Positions 35,978 to 45,762 of a stretch of DNA of 64,000 nt are shown here, piece after piece. Position 1 is the stretch's first letter, and each line of letters starts with the position of its first letter. The position numbers and the translations under genes are program-made. Under the pieces are notes generated by a model. That model was not told the DNA's origin. It was given only the letters and a program-made list of their open reading frames with translations, and made no database searches. Where the stretch lies: assembly GCA_029880545.1 (NCBI GenBank), contig JAOUOD010000002.1, forward strand, positions 1-64,000, written 5' to 3'. Origin of the DNA: Gammaproteobacteria bacterium. GTDB taxonomy: Bacteria; Pseudomonadota; Gammaproteobacteria; Acidiferrobacterales; SZUA-150.

Positions 35978-36585
35978 GCGGCGTCCTGCAACAAATGCTG
36001 GCGATATTCAGCGCCGGGTGCGTTATGTCACTGGCCATCATTGTAACACTTCGTTATACCCGTACCGACAACTACATCAGTCGGTTTCTGCCCGTGGCCG
36101 CGTTGCCGCTGCTTGCGCTTCCCGTTAACGGCCTCCCGGTTTATAACTACATTCGCGGAATCATCGGTGACCTCAGCATTGTCAGCCAGGGCCTGGTACT
36201 GGCCACGGTTGTCGCTCACGTTATTGGCAAGAACCTGGTCGACTTCAACAGCCATCGCTGGCTGTACCCCGTGATAGTAGTTGCCGGTATTGTGCTGTAC
36301 CCGGCTGCGCTGGGACTCGGGCCGATTGACAGCTATCAATGGGGATTTTCCGGACTTGCCTTGCCCGTAGCGGTATTACTGGTGACTGTATTTATGATCC
36401 TGAAAGAAGCGTGGTTTGCGGCCTCGTTACTAGTCGTTGCCGTGCTGCTCGCCGGTATTCCGGCCATGGAATCCCGCAACCTGTGGGACTACCTGCTGGA
36501 TCCTGCCGTGTTCGTGTATGCCTTGTTCCCTGTTGTCCGAAAACTCAAACATGCTGACGCCGGCAAAAACAGGCAGCTCATCTGA
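35974..36585 (+). CDS. Polytopic membrane protein of unknown function
   Basis: A 203-residue protein with about six hydrophobic segments, including MLAIFSAGCVMSLAIIVTL, VAALPLLALPVNGLPV, LYPVIVVAGIVLYPAALGLG and LPVAVLLVTVFMIL. Its ATG overlaps the sialidase-fold stop by ATGA, and it shares 8 bases at the 3' end with the convergent GGDEF/EAL gene. It may form an envelope-glycan module with the two preceding genes. No recognised family. Confidence 0.78.
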   Translation: MSGVLQQMLAIFSAGCVMSLAIIVTLRYTRTDNYISRFLPVAALPLLALPVNGLPVYNYIRGIIGDLSIVSQGLVLATVVAHVIGKNLVDFNSHRWLYPVIVVAGIVLYPAALGLGPIDSYQWGFSGLALPVAVLLVTVFMILKEAWFAASLLVVAVLLAGIPAMESRNLWDYLLDPAVFVYALFPVVRKLKHADAGKNRQLI

Positions 36586-38611
36586 TTACCGGTTCCGGCA
36601 TATGAATCCCGTACCCCTGGATAAAGTCAACGCCGATCTCCTGTAAACACCTGATGGTCTCGTCGTTCTCCACGCCTTCCGCGACCGTGGACAGGTTCAT
36701 GACATGCCCGACCTGGTTGATGCTTTCGACCATTGCCCAACTTACACGATCGTAGGCAATTTCATTCACAAACATTTGATCTATTTTCAGCATGTCAACG
36801 GGCAACAGTTTCAAATAGGCAAATGATGACAAGCCGCTGCCAAAATCATCCAGCGCAAACTTGCAGCCCCTTTCACGCAATGCCTTGATGAACTGCTCAG
36901 CCAGCGACATATTGCTGATCATTGCCGTTTCGGTAATTTCCAGGCAAATCCTGGAAGGCTCATCCAGTTCATCGATCTTCCGGACGATTTCCTGCATAAC
37001 CCGGGAATTGGCCAGGGTTTGGCCTGACAGGTTAATGCTCACATGTCCCTGGCTGCCAAATCGTCCAAGCTGAATAGCCTCTACCGTATTTTGTACCACC
37101 CAGCTATCAAGGTTCATCATCATCCCGTAACGTTCCGCGGCCGGAACAAACTGTCCCGGTAAAACAAGCTCCCCGGCGCGATTGCGCATGCGCAATAACA
37201 CTTCGTAATTGGTCCTGCTTCTGTCAATGCTGACAATTTTCTGGAAGTACAGCTCCCAACGGTTTTCCTCAATTGCCGACCGGATCTTGCGGGTCCAGTT
37301 CATTTCCCGGGTGCGTGACTGCAACGTGGTATCACTGTCTTCGTGCACATAGACCTGGTTTCGTCCCTTTTCTTTTGCCATGTAACAGGCTGCATCCACG
37401 GCACTTAACAGGCTTGCGGAACTGCTGCTGTCAGGCTTGATTTCCACGAGACCAATACTGGCGCCAAGCCCGAAAACTTTCTGCTCCCAGGTAAAACGGA
37501 AATCCTCAACTGTCTTTCTCAGTTTGTTGGCCACGTCCCGGGCCACCGATACCGGGCAGCTATCCAGCAGAAAACCGAACTCATCTCCTCCCAGTCTGGC
37601 CAGCACGTCATTGGTGCGCAACTTTGTTTTAAGTTCACTGGCAAGCAACTTCAGCAATACATCACCTGCCTTATGCCCACAGGTGTCATTGATCACCTTG
37701 AACTGATCAAGATCGATATAACCAAGGGAAGATGTGACTCCATTATTTTGCGCCACTGCTACAGCCTGGTCGAGACGAGCATGAAAATGCTGACGGTTCA
37801 CAAGACCGGTTAACACGTCATGATGGGATTGATAGACCAGCTTCTCGGTAATGGCCTTAAGCCGGGTGACATCCCAGGAATAGACACGAACCCGATCGGT
37901 ATCCGGTATGTACACCAGTTGCTGCTCAAATGCCTTCTCGCCCACAATAATATTGCGAGTAACAGCAGCAGAACCATTTCGCAGGTGTGGAAACAATTCA
38001 ACAATACCCGCGGTAACCGGATGGCTGTGCGTATTGTCGGTTACCAGTTCGGGGAATGCCGCTTCCGCCACCGGGTTTAAATAGATAATTTCACCAAAAT
38101 TACCCATCTCGACGATAGGTATCGGGCTCAATCGCGGGTAGGATGCAAGATAATTGATTTCCTGTTGGATTTTTTTGCGCTCGCTGACATCACGCAATGC
38201 GGCAGTTACCAGCAAACGGTCATTTGCTTCGATAGAACCGAGACTGATTTCCACGTCTATAACCGATCCATCTTTTCGCAATACCTGAAGCTCGCGCCCT
38301 GACCCCATGGGACGCGGCATGGGATTATCCCGGTAATACTGTCTTAATTCGACATGATGATGTCGCAATGATTCGGGTATAAGTATTTCTACTGTTTTGC
38401 CGACAAGTTCACGTGCGCTATAGCCAAGCAAGGCCTGACACTGGGCATTGGCAATAAGGATTTCACCCGGCTCGTCAATTACCAGCATGGGATCAGGCGC
38501 TGAATTGAGCAGCTGACGAAAAAAATCGATCGAGTTCTGCAACTCCGCCGGCAGACGAAAATGCGAAAAACCCCTAACAGTACTATCGTTAGGCGTAGCG
38601 GACACCGACAC
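36578..38611 (-). CDS. PAS-PAS-GGDEF-EAL protein with intact inhibitory site
   Basis: A 677-residue cytosolic protein: two PAS domains (about 25-150 and 150-255), GGDEF (about 265-425) and EAL (about 435-675). The synthase motif is RLGGDEFGFLL, with the product-inhibition RxxD (RTND) exactly five residues upstream. EAL features are YEVLLRMRN, INLSGQTL, LEITETAMI, DDFGSG and LKIDQ. Both enzyme activities are plausible. GTG 38611 is preceded by GGAGGAG three bases away; the next GTG two codons later gives better spacing. Convergent with the membrane-protein operon. Confidence 0.92.
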   Translation of the reverse strand: MSVSATPNDSTVRGFSHFRLPAELQNSIDFFRQLLNSAPDPMLVIDEPGEILIANAQCQALLGYSARELVGKTVEILIPESLRHHHVELRQYYRDNPMPRPMGSGRELQVLRKDGSVIDVEISLGSIEANDRLLVTAALRDVSERKKIQQEINYLASYPRLSPIPIVEMGNFGEIIYLNPVAEAAFPELVTDNTHSHPVTAGIVELFPHLRNGSAAVTRNIIVGEKAFEQQLVYIPDTDRVRVYSWDVTRLKAITEKLVYQSHHDVLTGLVNRQHFHARLDQAVAVAQNNGVTSSLGYIDLDQFKVINDTCGHKAGDVLLKLLASELKTKLRTNDVLARLGGDEFGFLLDSCPVSVARDVANKLRKTVEDFRFTWEQKVFGLGASIGLVEIKPDSSSSASLLSAVDAACYMAKEKGRNQVYVHEDSDTTLQSRTREMNWTRKIRSAIEENRWELYFQKIVSIDRSRTNYEVLLRMRNRAGELVLPGQFVPAAERYGMMMNLDSWVVQNTVEAIQLGRFGSQGHVSINLSGQTLANSRVMQEIVRKIDELDEPSRICLEITETAMISNMSLAEQFIKALRERGCKFALDDFGSGLSSFAYLKLLPVDMLKIDQMFVNEIAYDRVSWAMVESINQVGHVMNLSTVAEGVENDETIRCLQEIGVDFIQGYGIHMPEPVIR

Positions 38612-38803
38612 TCACTCCTCCAAAATACAATCACTGACAACCAGGAGTCGTCACGCCTTTTCGGGCGTTTTTCTAGTATTTATCCGCTAACCATAGTAGA
38701 AAATTTGGGGAAATGGAAGAATTGGCTTACCGATTGTGGTGTCTGGCCAAGGCGCGAATACCGAGGGTTTTGGAAGGATTCCAGAACAACTCCTGACCCC
38801 GAT

Positions 38804-39418
38804 TCAACCCATTTTTTTTCGCAAGATATTGATATATATGTATATTCCTAACACGAAAAGGGCGCCCAGCGTATCGGCAGTAATGTCTTTCTGTGCATCC
38901 CAGATATCACCCTGGGAGCCCAGTACCGCGATACCCGCCTGGGCATCAACGCTGATGGCGTACTGCCATTCGATAACTTCATAAAGACCTGCCACCGTTA
39001 CGATTGAGAACAATGGGAACAGGAATAACAGCCAGCGCGATCGTACCAGTCGCTTTCGATGCAGAAGCTCGGCAATGGCATAGGCGTAGAAGCCGACACT
39101 GAAATGCGCCAGCCGGTCATAGTGATTACGCTCAAAACCGAACAGGTTGCTGACAAAATCAAATGGTACGCGCTCAAACGTGTAGTGCCCGCCTATGGTG
39201 TGAAGAATAATGAACACCGACATCAGGCTATAAGCCATGGCTGAAAACCGGAAATGACGGTAACTGTATACCAGCAGGGAAACTATGATGATGACGGGGA
39301 TGTTTTCCGCCCACCAGACATCACGCGAATACGGCTCGACCGCGCAAATCGAAAACACGATCAGGTACAGACCAAGAAGAGCATGTGGCACGACCTGGCC
39401 GCGATTCTCTGGCTTCAT
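38804..39418 (-). CDS. DUF2238/YjdF-type inner-membrane protein
   Basis: The 204-residue protein has about six membrane segments and the family signature HYDRLAHFSVGFYAYAIAELL, followed by LYEVIEWQYAI and GSQGDIWDAQKDI. Function is unknown. ATG 39418 overlaps the stop of the upstream outer-membrane gene by ATGA; an earlier in-frame start at 39433 would overlap more. It belongs to a two-gene operon with that barrel protein. Confidence 0.88.
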   Translation of the reverse strand: MKPENRGQVVPHALLGLYLIVFSICAVEPYSRDVWWAENIPVIIIVSLLVYSYRHFRFSAMAYSLMSVFIILHTIGGHYTFERVPFDFVSNLFGFERNHYDRLAHFSVGFYAYAIAELLHRKRLVRSRWLLFLFPLFSIVTVAGLYEVIEWQYAISVDAQAGIAVLGSQGDIWDAQKDITADTLGALFVLGIYIYINILRKKMG

Positions 39419-40686
39419 CAGAATGACTCCCATGGAAACCCGGCGATAATGGTCACGCCAAGCCCTTCACGCCCATGGGCTACGTCAGCGCGAATCACCA
39501 TTCCGGACTCTGTCACCAGTCGGCCACCAATGCCGTAACTATGACGCATTTTTTCGCCCAGGTCCCTGCGCCGATCGGCCACTGTTCCGATTTCATAAAA
39601 GAATGCCAGCTGCAAAGCACTGCGGACATCCTTGGCAATAAAAATATCAAACGGCGTGGATTCATCAGTCAGGTTCCAGCGATACTCAATGCCGGCGAAC
39701 TGCGTATGCGCCGCGTTATATCGCCCCATGGGATAGGATCGCAATCGACTCGTGCCACCCAGACCATCAACCGTTCCGTACTTGTTGCCCGCAACGACAT
39801 TGTCGACCAGCTTCAGGCAGTCAGCCTGCTGGTCAGCAGTGCCGAGTGTACAATCCAGGCCCATGATACCCTGCACCGCCAGTGGATCGGTCTCACCCTC
39901 CTTGCGCACATGCGCGTCAGCCTGGTAGTAGTTGAACACCAGCGTATCCCAGCGCCGGAACGGGTAATAGCCGGTAAAGTTATACTGCATGGCAAACTGG
40001 TCCGGCGCGTAATCTTCGCGACGCGGGCTGTGTCGGGCAGTCAGGTCAAACCTGAGGCCAACCCTTGGGTTCAGATAGTCATCGGTATAGTCAATTCGGC
40101 TTCCGGCGGCATAGGCCTGGAAATCCTCGCGATCAGCGCTGTCGGTAGCCTGGATCAGCTCACCATCCTTGTCACGAATTGCCGACAGTTGCCAGTAGCC
40201 GGTATAACCCATCAAGTAAAACTCGAACATGCGATCAAGCCAGGTAGCGGTGAGACGGCTGCCGAAAAAATCATTGTCATCCATTTCCATGATCAGGTAG
40301 TCATCCTTGTCACCGCTGATGCCACGGGTGTTATATGCCTGGAGACTGACCTTGTTGAACGAGCTTCCGCTCACATCCATGATCAGATGTCGATCAACAA
40401 GGTGGATGTCCGACGCCGTCACGCCGACACCCTTCAAGTCTCCCTGTAATACATAACCAAAAATATCAGCGTGGGTTTCCGAAACATTGGGCACAACACC
40501 CAACAGGGCGACGCCGTCACCGACTCCGGGCAAACTGTAAGGAAACGGAAATACGTAATAACCGGATTCGGTCTGAAACTGGTCACGACGTCGATCAATT
40601 GCTTCACCATCAGCACTCACAAGCAGAAGACATAGGCCGACAATGGCAACAAAAAACGTTTGGGCGAACCCGGTTTCCTTTTTCAC
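39418..40686 (-). CDS. Outer-membrane beta-barrel protein (BamA/D15-like barrel, no POTRA)
   Basis: A 422-residue protein with a signal peptide (about 8-28, TFFVAIVGLCLLLVSADGEA) and a long barrel with alternating aromatic residues. It ends in Phe (GFPWESF), as expected for Bam-assembled barrels. RYNAAHTQFAGIEYRWNL and FYEIGTVADRRRDLGEKMRH match surface-antigen (D15) barrels; no POTRA repeats are present. GTG 40686 has GGAGGAAG eight bases ahead. Transport substrate unknown. Coupled to the DUF2238 gene. Confidence 0.85.
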   Translation of the reverse strand: MKKETGFAQTFFVAIVGLCLLLVSADGEAIDRRRDQFQTESGYYVFPFPYSLPGVGDGVALLGVVPNVSETHADIFGYVLQGDLKGVGVTASDIHLVDRHLIMDVSGSSFNKVSLQAYNTRGISGDKDDYLIMEMDDNDFFGSRLTATWLDRMFEFYLMGYTGYWQLSAIRDKDGELIQATDSADREDFQAYAAGSRIDYTDDYLNPRVGLRFDLTARHSPRREDYAPDQFAMQYNFTGYYPFRRWDTLVFNYYQADAHVRKEGETDPLAVQGIMGLDCTLGTADQQADCLKLVDNVVAGNKYGTVDGLGGTSRLRSYPMGRYNAAHTQFAGIEYRWNLTDESTPFDIFIAKDVRSALQLAFFYEIGTVADRRRDLGEKMRHSYGIGGRLVTESGMVIRADVAHGREGLGVTIIAGFPWESF

Positions 40687-40779
40687 GAATCACTTCCTCC
40701 CTGGCGTGCTATGAGTTACAAGCGTACAACGACAAGACATTTTTTCGCTGCATGTTCATGGACGAGGCCGCTGGTTTTC

Positions 40780-41376
40780 TCAAGCCGGGGCTGGCATCGC
40801 CCGACGTCGCCACAAGGCCAAGGTGATCAGCAGCAGGCATATTACGGAAATTGTCGCCGGGAACAGTACGGTCGCAACACTGTAGTTTTCAAGTGCCAGC
40901 AGCACAACGGCATTTCTCACCGAAAACATGAAGAAAAACAGCATTGACTCGGAATACGGCTGGTCGTAGGTCTTTCTTGCTGTCGGACCAAAACCCAGCA
41001 CATCAATGGAGGTCAGAATGATGACTGCCATCGCCGGATCACTGGTAAGGTACCACAGCGGCAATGACGCCAGCGAAGCTGCGAAAAACAGCCAATCTAC
41101 CCTGGTAATGGAAATGTCCGCCCGCCTGTGCCAGGCAAGCACCGCGACCACAATAGTCAGCACTCCGGACAATCCTATCGGCCAGGCGCCAACTCCGCCG
41201 GCATCAGAAATCTGGGCAAGAAACACGATAAACGTGGTGAGGCCCCAGATAATCCATGAAAACACATGGGGCCGCACATCACCACGAAGGATTGATCGCA
41301 CATAGGGAACAAAAATGACCAGTGTAATGATCGTTGCCACGACGCTCAGGATCAGCTTGATATGGGTATCGATCAT
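40780..41376 (-). CDS. Seven-segment membrane protein of unknown function
   Basis: The 198-residue hydrophobic protein has about seven helices, starting LILSVVATIITLVIFVPYV and continuing PHVFSWIIWGLTTFIVFLAQ. The PYV...W-x-IWG pattern and the two similar halves loosely recall PQ-loop/SemiSWEET carriers, but the match is weak. ATG 41376; it ends about 90 bases before the outer-membrane gene on the same strand. Confidence 0.75.
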   Translation of the reverse strand: MIDTHIKLILSVVATIITLVIFVPYVRSILRGDVRPHVFSWIIWGLTTFIVFLAQISDAGGVGAWPIGLSGVLTIVVAVLAWHRRADISITRVDWLFFAASLASLPLWYLTSDPAMAVIILTSIDVLGFGPTARKTYDQPYSESMLFFFMFSVRNAVVLLALENYSVATVLFPATISVICLLLITLALWRRRAMPAPA

Positions 41377-41398
41377 TCGATTGTGTATTCCAGCCGGT

Positions 41399-41800
41399 TC
41401 AGTTTATCGAGTCCAGTCGCGAACTGCACAATTGCCGTTTGCGCCTGGCAAAATAAACCACAAAACCATAAACAACGCCATTCCACATCAACAGCGCGAC
41501 CGCCATCAACGTGATAACCCGCCCGGAAAGCGGTCCCGGGTATACCAGCGGCACGATATAGTGATCCATAAACCCGCCGCCATAGCCGGCTTCGCCGGCC
41601 ATTTGACGCAAGCGCTGCTCCCAGGCAGTTAATGGGCATGGAAACGACAACAGATTGATGGCTGCCGCCCACAAGGCGGCCGGTACGTGAACCCAGGCAA
41701 CACGATGCCAGCCAAGAGCCAGTAGTCCGCCCAGTATTGCAAACAGGATAAACGCGAGATGGCACAGCAACACTACATCAGCGAGAAAAGACCAGGTCAT
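41399..41800 (-). CDS. DUF2784 membrane protein
   Basis: The 133-residue protein starts at ATG 41800 with LADVVLLCHLAFILFAILGG, followed by HVPAALWAAAINLLSFPCPL and GGGFMDHYIVPLVYP, all characteristic of DUF2784. It has three to four membrane helices and no known function. Upstream in-frame codons give a non-family N-terminus. It ends 22 bases before the next minus-strand gene. Confidence 0.87.
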   Translation of the reverse strand: MTWSFLADVVLLCHLAFILFAILGGLLALGWHRVAWVHVPAALWAAAINLLSFPCPLTAWEQRLRQMAGEAGYGGGFMDHYIVPLVYPGPLSGRVITLMAVALLMWNGVVYGFVVYFARRKRQLCSSRLDSIN

Positions 41801-41963
41801 GGCTGCGGGTTTCCTGTACTGATAGCCAATCGCCACTATAGCGCCAAAATCACTGTCTGTGACCTGCTTGTTTTGCTGGCGCGAATAACAGGCCACAGCG
41901 CATTGACCGTACCGGAACAAGCGGGTGTAATAGCGCCACGTTTATTACAATGTTGTCCGGACA

Positions 41964-42839
41964 ATGCCCCTGCTGCCCGTTATCGAAACAGTTCTGCCGG
42001 TTTTCCTGATTGCCGCACTGGGATACTTCTATGGCCGCAGGTTTGACACTGATATCGAAAACATGAACCGGCTGAACATGGATGTATTCATCCCGGCTTT
42101 GATTTTTTCCGCGCTGTCGGCGAAAGGTTTTGATATTGCCTCGTACCAGGCCTTGATGCTGGCCGGCATTGCCGTGGTGCTGGGCTCTGGCCTGCTGGTA
42201 TTGCCATTCCTGCCCTTGATTCGGGTGCAGTGGAAGACCTTTGTACCACCAATGATGTTCACCAACAGCGGTAACATGGGCATTCCGATCCTGCTACTGG
42301 CTTTTGGCAGTGATGTATTGCCGGCAGCCATTATACTGTTCCTCGCGGAAAATACGCTACACTTCACCCTGGGCATGTACCTGCTGAATCACCGGGCCGG
42401 TTTTCTGCGCGTATTGCGTACGCCCATGATTCTCGCCAGTATCGCCGGCATAGTCGTGAGTCTCACGGGCATCACTTTGCCGCGCGCCATTTCCGCGCCG
42501 GTGGATATGATTGGCCAGATCGCTATTCCGCTCATGCTGTTCACCCTGGGAATACGCATGGTGCAGGCCGATTTCAGTGACGCCCGTCTTGGCATTATCG
42601 CCGGTATCCTGGCCCCGGCAAGCGGCCTGACGATGGCCTGGCTGATCAGTCCATTTCTGAACCTGGATCCGACACAACAAGCGTGCCTGTACGTGTTCGC
42701 ATGCCTGCCGCCCGCAGTGCTGAACTACATGGTGGCCGAGAAGTATAACCAGGAACCCAAAAAAGTCGCATCGATCGTGTTTATTGCCAACCTGATGGCT
42801 GTAATCACGTTACCGATTGTGCTGGCACGAGTACTGTAA
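41964..42839 (+). CDS. AEC-family (auxin efflux carrier-like) transporter
   Basis: A 291-residue inner-membrane carrier with about ten helices. Family marks are the first helix ETVLPVFLIAALGYFYGR, the FTNSGNMGIPILLLAFG segment, and the second-half repeat ending CLPPAVLNYMVAEKYNQEP. The family moves organic acids such as malate, but the substrate here cannot be told. It is divergent from the DUF2784 gene; no close partner. Confidence 0.9.
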   Translation: MPLLPVIETVLPVFLIAALGYFYGRRFDTDIENMNRLNMDVFIPALIFSALSAKGFDIASYQALMLAGIAVVLGSGLLVLPFLPLIRVQWKTFVPPMMFTNSGNMGIPILLLAFGSDVLPAAIILFLAENTLHFTLGMYLLNHRAGFLRVLRTPMILASIAGIVVSLTGITLPRAISAPVDMIGQIAIPLMLFTLGIRMVQADFSDARLGIIAGILAPASGLTMAWLISPFLNLDPTQQACLYVFACLPPAVLNYMVAEKYNQEPKKVASIVFIANLMAVITLPIVLARVL

Positions 42840-43006
42840 AAACCCCTGCAAAACACCGCGTACCGCCAGGTTACCTCGCCGGCGCCACGCCAGTTTCCTC
42901 ATTAAACTCGTACATTTTTCACACTTGCGCATCGTGTAAGATATGACTTCAACCATGCACATCGGAATTCTTAACGCCCGTTCCGGGCTTTAGCAAGAAC
43001 AACTTC

Positions 43007-44569
43007 ATGATCGACCGCGGTTTCCGACTTTCCGTTCTGGCGTTTGGATTTTTTCTGGCTCTCGTCGCATTTCTGCTGATTTACGACGGCTATACCCAGT
43101 ACCGACAATATCGCGAATTCCAGACCACGAATGCTGCAACGGTTGCCAGGGGTGTAGCGGCCGAAGTGGAACGGTTCATAACCGAAAAACAACGCCTGGT
43201 GAATATTTTCACCATGGATCATATTCGGCAGATATCCTCAGCGGCGGCAAACGAGGCACACATCGCCAAAAACATCGCCTACCTTCATGAGCGGGCACAG
43301 CGATATTTTCCGGATTACTTTGCGCTCACTATCCTGGACCAGGACCTTGATCCGATCATTGACGACTTTGACGGACTCATTGGGGAAGTTTGCCTGCAGG
43401 ACACGCGCGCTGCACTTGAATCCGGGCGATACAATACGCGCATACATCCCAATCCCGCCGCCTATCATTTTGATGTTGCCAGTCCATGGCAGACCAACGG
43501 CACAAACGGCGCGTTGTTAATCGGTTTTCACGCAGACTTTCTCGGGCGATTACTGAAGAATCGACTGATACCCGGGCACAAGCTTGTATTGGCGGACAAG
43601 TCTGCAGATCATCTTATAGAGGTCACGCCGGATGGTTCACGCATAAACTGGTTACGCGATGACTACAGGATGCCCAGGGAAGAACTCGACAGGGTGCTGG
43701 TCAGTACTCCAGTCGTCAACAGCAGGTGGCATGTGTATTCACTACACGATCAGGACCTGTTCAGCAGCCAGATACGAAAGATCTTTTTTGAATCCGGCCT
43801 GTTGTTCTCGGGATTTTCCATTCTCGTTGCTGTCGCCCTGTACCGCCTTCACAACGAAGCGAAACAACGCATGAAAGCCGAAAAGATCAAGAACGAATTT
43901 ATTTCCCTTATCAACCACGAGCTACGCACACCCCTGACCGCGATACGGGGTGGTCTCGGCCTTATTGCCGGTGGCGTTACCGACAGCATAAGCGGAAAAA
44001 CCACTGAACTGGCCCGCATGGCACTGAACAACGCCGAACATCTCAGCCAGCTTGTCGATGATTTTCTTGATGTGCAGAAATTAAGTTCCGGCAAGCTTGA
44101 ATATCACAAGGAGCTGGTCGACCTCGGTTCTGTTATCAGGCATGTGATGGACAGCTACCAGAGCTATGCCGGAAAATTCAACGCGCACTTGCGCTTTACC
44201 AGTTCCTGCCAGGACTGCATCGTGCATGCCGATCCGGGTCGGATCGAGCAGGTACTCGCCAACTTGTTGTCCAATGCAGTGAAATACGGAAAGGACAACG
44301 ATGAAGTTATTATCAATCTGGACAAGAACGATGCCAGCGCACGCATCAGTGTTACCGATCACGGCATGGGCATACCGGAAAACTTTCGTCACCGGCTATT
44401 CAAGGCTTTTGAGCAGTCAGGGCACAAACGCGAACCGGTTATAAAAGGCACCGGTCTCGGACTCTACATTGCCAAGGCCATTATCCAGGAACATAACGGT
44501 GATATCGGCTTTGAAACCGGAGATGGTATCGGCACCTGCTTTTGGGTATCGCTACCCCTGGCCAGATAA
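43007..44569 (+). CDS. Orphan membrane sensor histidine kinase
   Basis: The 520-residue protein has a first membrane helix (about 8-28), a periplasmic sensor region (about 30-255) and a second helix (about 258-278). Then come HisKA with the phospho-His in INHELRTPLTAIRGG and an ATPase domain (VLANLLSNAVKYGKD, TDHGMGIPE, GTGLGLYIAKAI). No response regulator or receiver domain lies nearby, so its partner is elsewhere. The periplasmic region resembles a dCACHE-type sensor only loosely. ATG 43007 has a weak purine-rich leader. Confidence 0.92.
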   Translation: MIDRGFRLSVLAFGFFLALVAFLLIYDGYTQYRQYREFQTTNAATVARGVAAEVERFITEKQRLVNIFTMDHIRQISSAAANEAHIAKNIAYLHERAQRYFPDYFALTILDQDLDPIIDDFDGLIGEVCLQDTRAALESGRYNTRIHPNPAAYHFDVASPWQTNGTNGALLIGFHADFLGRLLKNRLIPGHKLVLADKSADHLIEVTPDGSRINWLRDDYRMPREELDRVLVSTPVVNSRWHVYSLHDQDLFSSQIRKIFFESGLLFSGFSILVAVALYRLHNEAKQRMKAEKIKNEFISLINHELRTPLTAIRGGLGLIAGGVTDSISGKTTELARMALNNAEHLSQLVDDFLDVQKLSSGKLEYHKELVDLGSVIRHVMDSYQSYAGKFNAHLRFTSSCQDCIVHADPGRIEQVLANLLSNAVKYGKDNDEVIINLDKNDASARISVTDHGMGIPENFRHRLFKAFEQSGHKREPVIKGTGLGLYIAKAIIQEHNGDIGFETGDGIGTCFWVSLPLAR

Positions 44570-44651
44570 GAGCCGAAGCTTGCCTGGTCAGGCAAACGGT
44601 AACCCGGCCAGGAGGATGTCATTCATCAAACCAGAGGAGTTGCTGGCCCCG

Positions 44652-45263
44652 TCAACAACTCTCTTCTTTGCCGGATTGATGCAAAAGATTGTTCAAATAG
44701 CCGGAAATACGTCCGGTTACTGCAGTCATGTCACCGGGATTCTCGCAATTCCTGACTTGCACCAGGAATCCTGACAGCAGGGTCAACAGAAATTGAGCCT
44801 CGTCATCCAGTTCCCCGGCAATCAGTCGCTTGCCGCAGGCCTCAGCCAGGGAATCCCGAAAAAACTTCTTGATGGTATTCTGGGCCGATAGTATCACTTC
44901 ACGCACATCAGGCTCATGCGCGGCCAATTCCAGCGCAGTGTTCATTACCAGGCAGCCGCGCCTTACATCTTCTGACTCGGCATCTGCTACAACCAGGTCG
45001 AATAATGCAGTTATGCGTTCCAGGGCACCGTATTGTTCTGCAAGACGCTCCAGCCTGACCTCCCGCAGCATCACGTGATACTGCTCAAGGGACCGGATGA
45101 ACAATGTACGCTTGTCGCCGTAGGTATTGTAGATACTGGCCCGGTTGATGCCCATTACATCAACAAGATTGCTCATGGACGTGGCATGGTAGCCATGCGT
45201 CCAGAACTGACACACCGCCTTGGCCAGGGTCTCGTCAATGTTGAATTGCGGTTGTGAAGGCAT
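44652..45263 (-). CDS. TetR-family transcriptional repressor
   Basis: A 203-residue repressor with an N-terminal helix-turn-helix (about 10-55: FNIDETLAKAVCQFWTHGYH, then ATSMSNLVDVMGINRASIYN) and a ligand-binding domain with RRGCLVMNTALELA and VREVILSAQNTIKKFF. ATG 45263 gives the normal length; an upstream start adds 11 residues without family character. It lies 8 bases after the 147-residue gene, so both share the promoter carrying two GGAACGATCGTTCC palindromes, implying autoregulation. Ligand unknown. Confidence 0.93.
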   Translation of the reverse strand: MPSQPQFNIDETLAKAVCQFWTHGYHATSMSNLVDVMGINRASIYNTYGDKRTLFIRSLEQYHVMLREVRLERLAEQYGALERITALFDLVVADAESEDVRRGCLVMNTALELAAHEPDVREVILSAQNTIKKFFRDSLAEACGKRLIAGELDDEAQFLLTLLSGFLVQVRNCENPGDMTAVTGRISGYLNNLLHQSGKEESC

Positions 45264-45271
45264 AAAAATTC

Positions 45272-45715
45272 CTAGATTGAAAAATCGGCAACCCATCCAC
45301 CAGAAGTAAAATCGAGCAATACATCACGCGGCGCCATTTTCATGGCCGCGCCAGACCTGAATTCCTGCTTTACCGGGAAACTTCGGGCAAACTCTTCCGG
45401 ATCGCAACTGGCTGCCTGAACCGTACGAAACGCCAACTCAATGTCCTGGTTCACCTTGATCGGCTCCAGCCCCATGATCTCGCCCGGATCATGGAACAGC
45501 GCCCGCTTTTTTACCACGCAGGTGAAATAGAGCTGCAACTCTATCAGCAACGGCTGGTTACGACGGGCCAGCTCCCTGGCAGCCCTGCGGGTCCAGCGCA
45601 CCGTCACGGGCTTATTGCGCAAGCTCACCTGCTGCTGGTAACGAGACGGGTGCAGCAGCTTGTCGAGAATATGCAGCGGATTTGGAACAGAAAAATAACT
45701 GTAATGCAGATTCAC
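45272..45715 (-). CDS. Conserved hypothetical protein in the TetR operon
   Basis: The 147-residue soluble protein begins at GTG 45715, with AGGAG at 45722-45726 and the first operator palindrome directly upstream. An ATG at 45868 would translate through both operators and is rejected. Features include VTVRWTRRAARELARRNQP, LQLYFTCVVKKRALFH and a C-terminal VLLDFTSGGWVADFSI. No domain is recognised. It is probably the first regulated gene of the TetR repressor. Confidence 0.75.
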   Translation of the reverse strand: MNLHYSYFSVPNPLHILDKLLHPSRYQQQVSLRNKPVTVRWTRRAARELARRNQPLLIELQLYFTCVVKKRALFHDPGEIMGLEPIKVNQDIELAFRTVQAASCDPEEFARSFPVKQEFRSGAAMKMAPRDVLLDFTSGGWVADFSI

Positions 45716-45728
45716 ACCTGTCTCCTTA

Positions 45729-45746
45729 TTGGAACGATCGTTCCAA
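45729..45746. promoter_or_regulatory. TetR operator 1, perfect 18-bp palindrome
   Basis: TTGGAACGATCGTTCCAA is a perfect palindrome, typical of TetR-family sites. It lies 14 bases upstream of the GTG start at 45715, next to the ribosome binding site. Confidence 0.85.
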
Positions 45747-45762
45747 ACGACACTAACACGTT

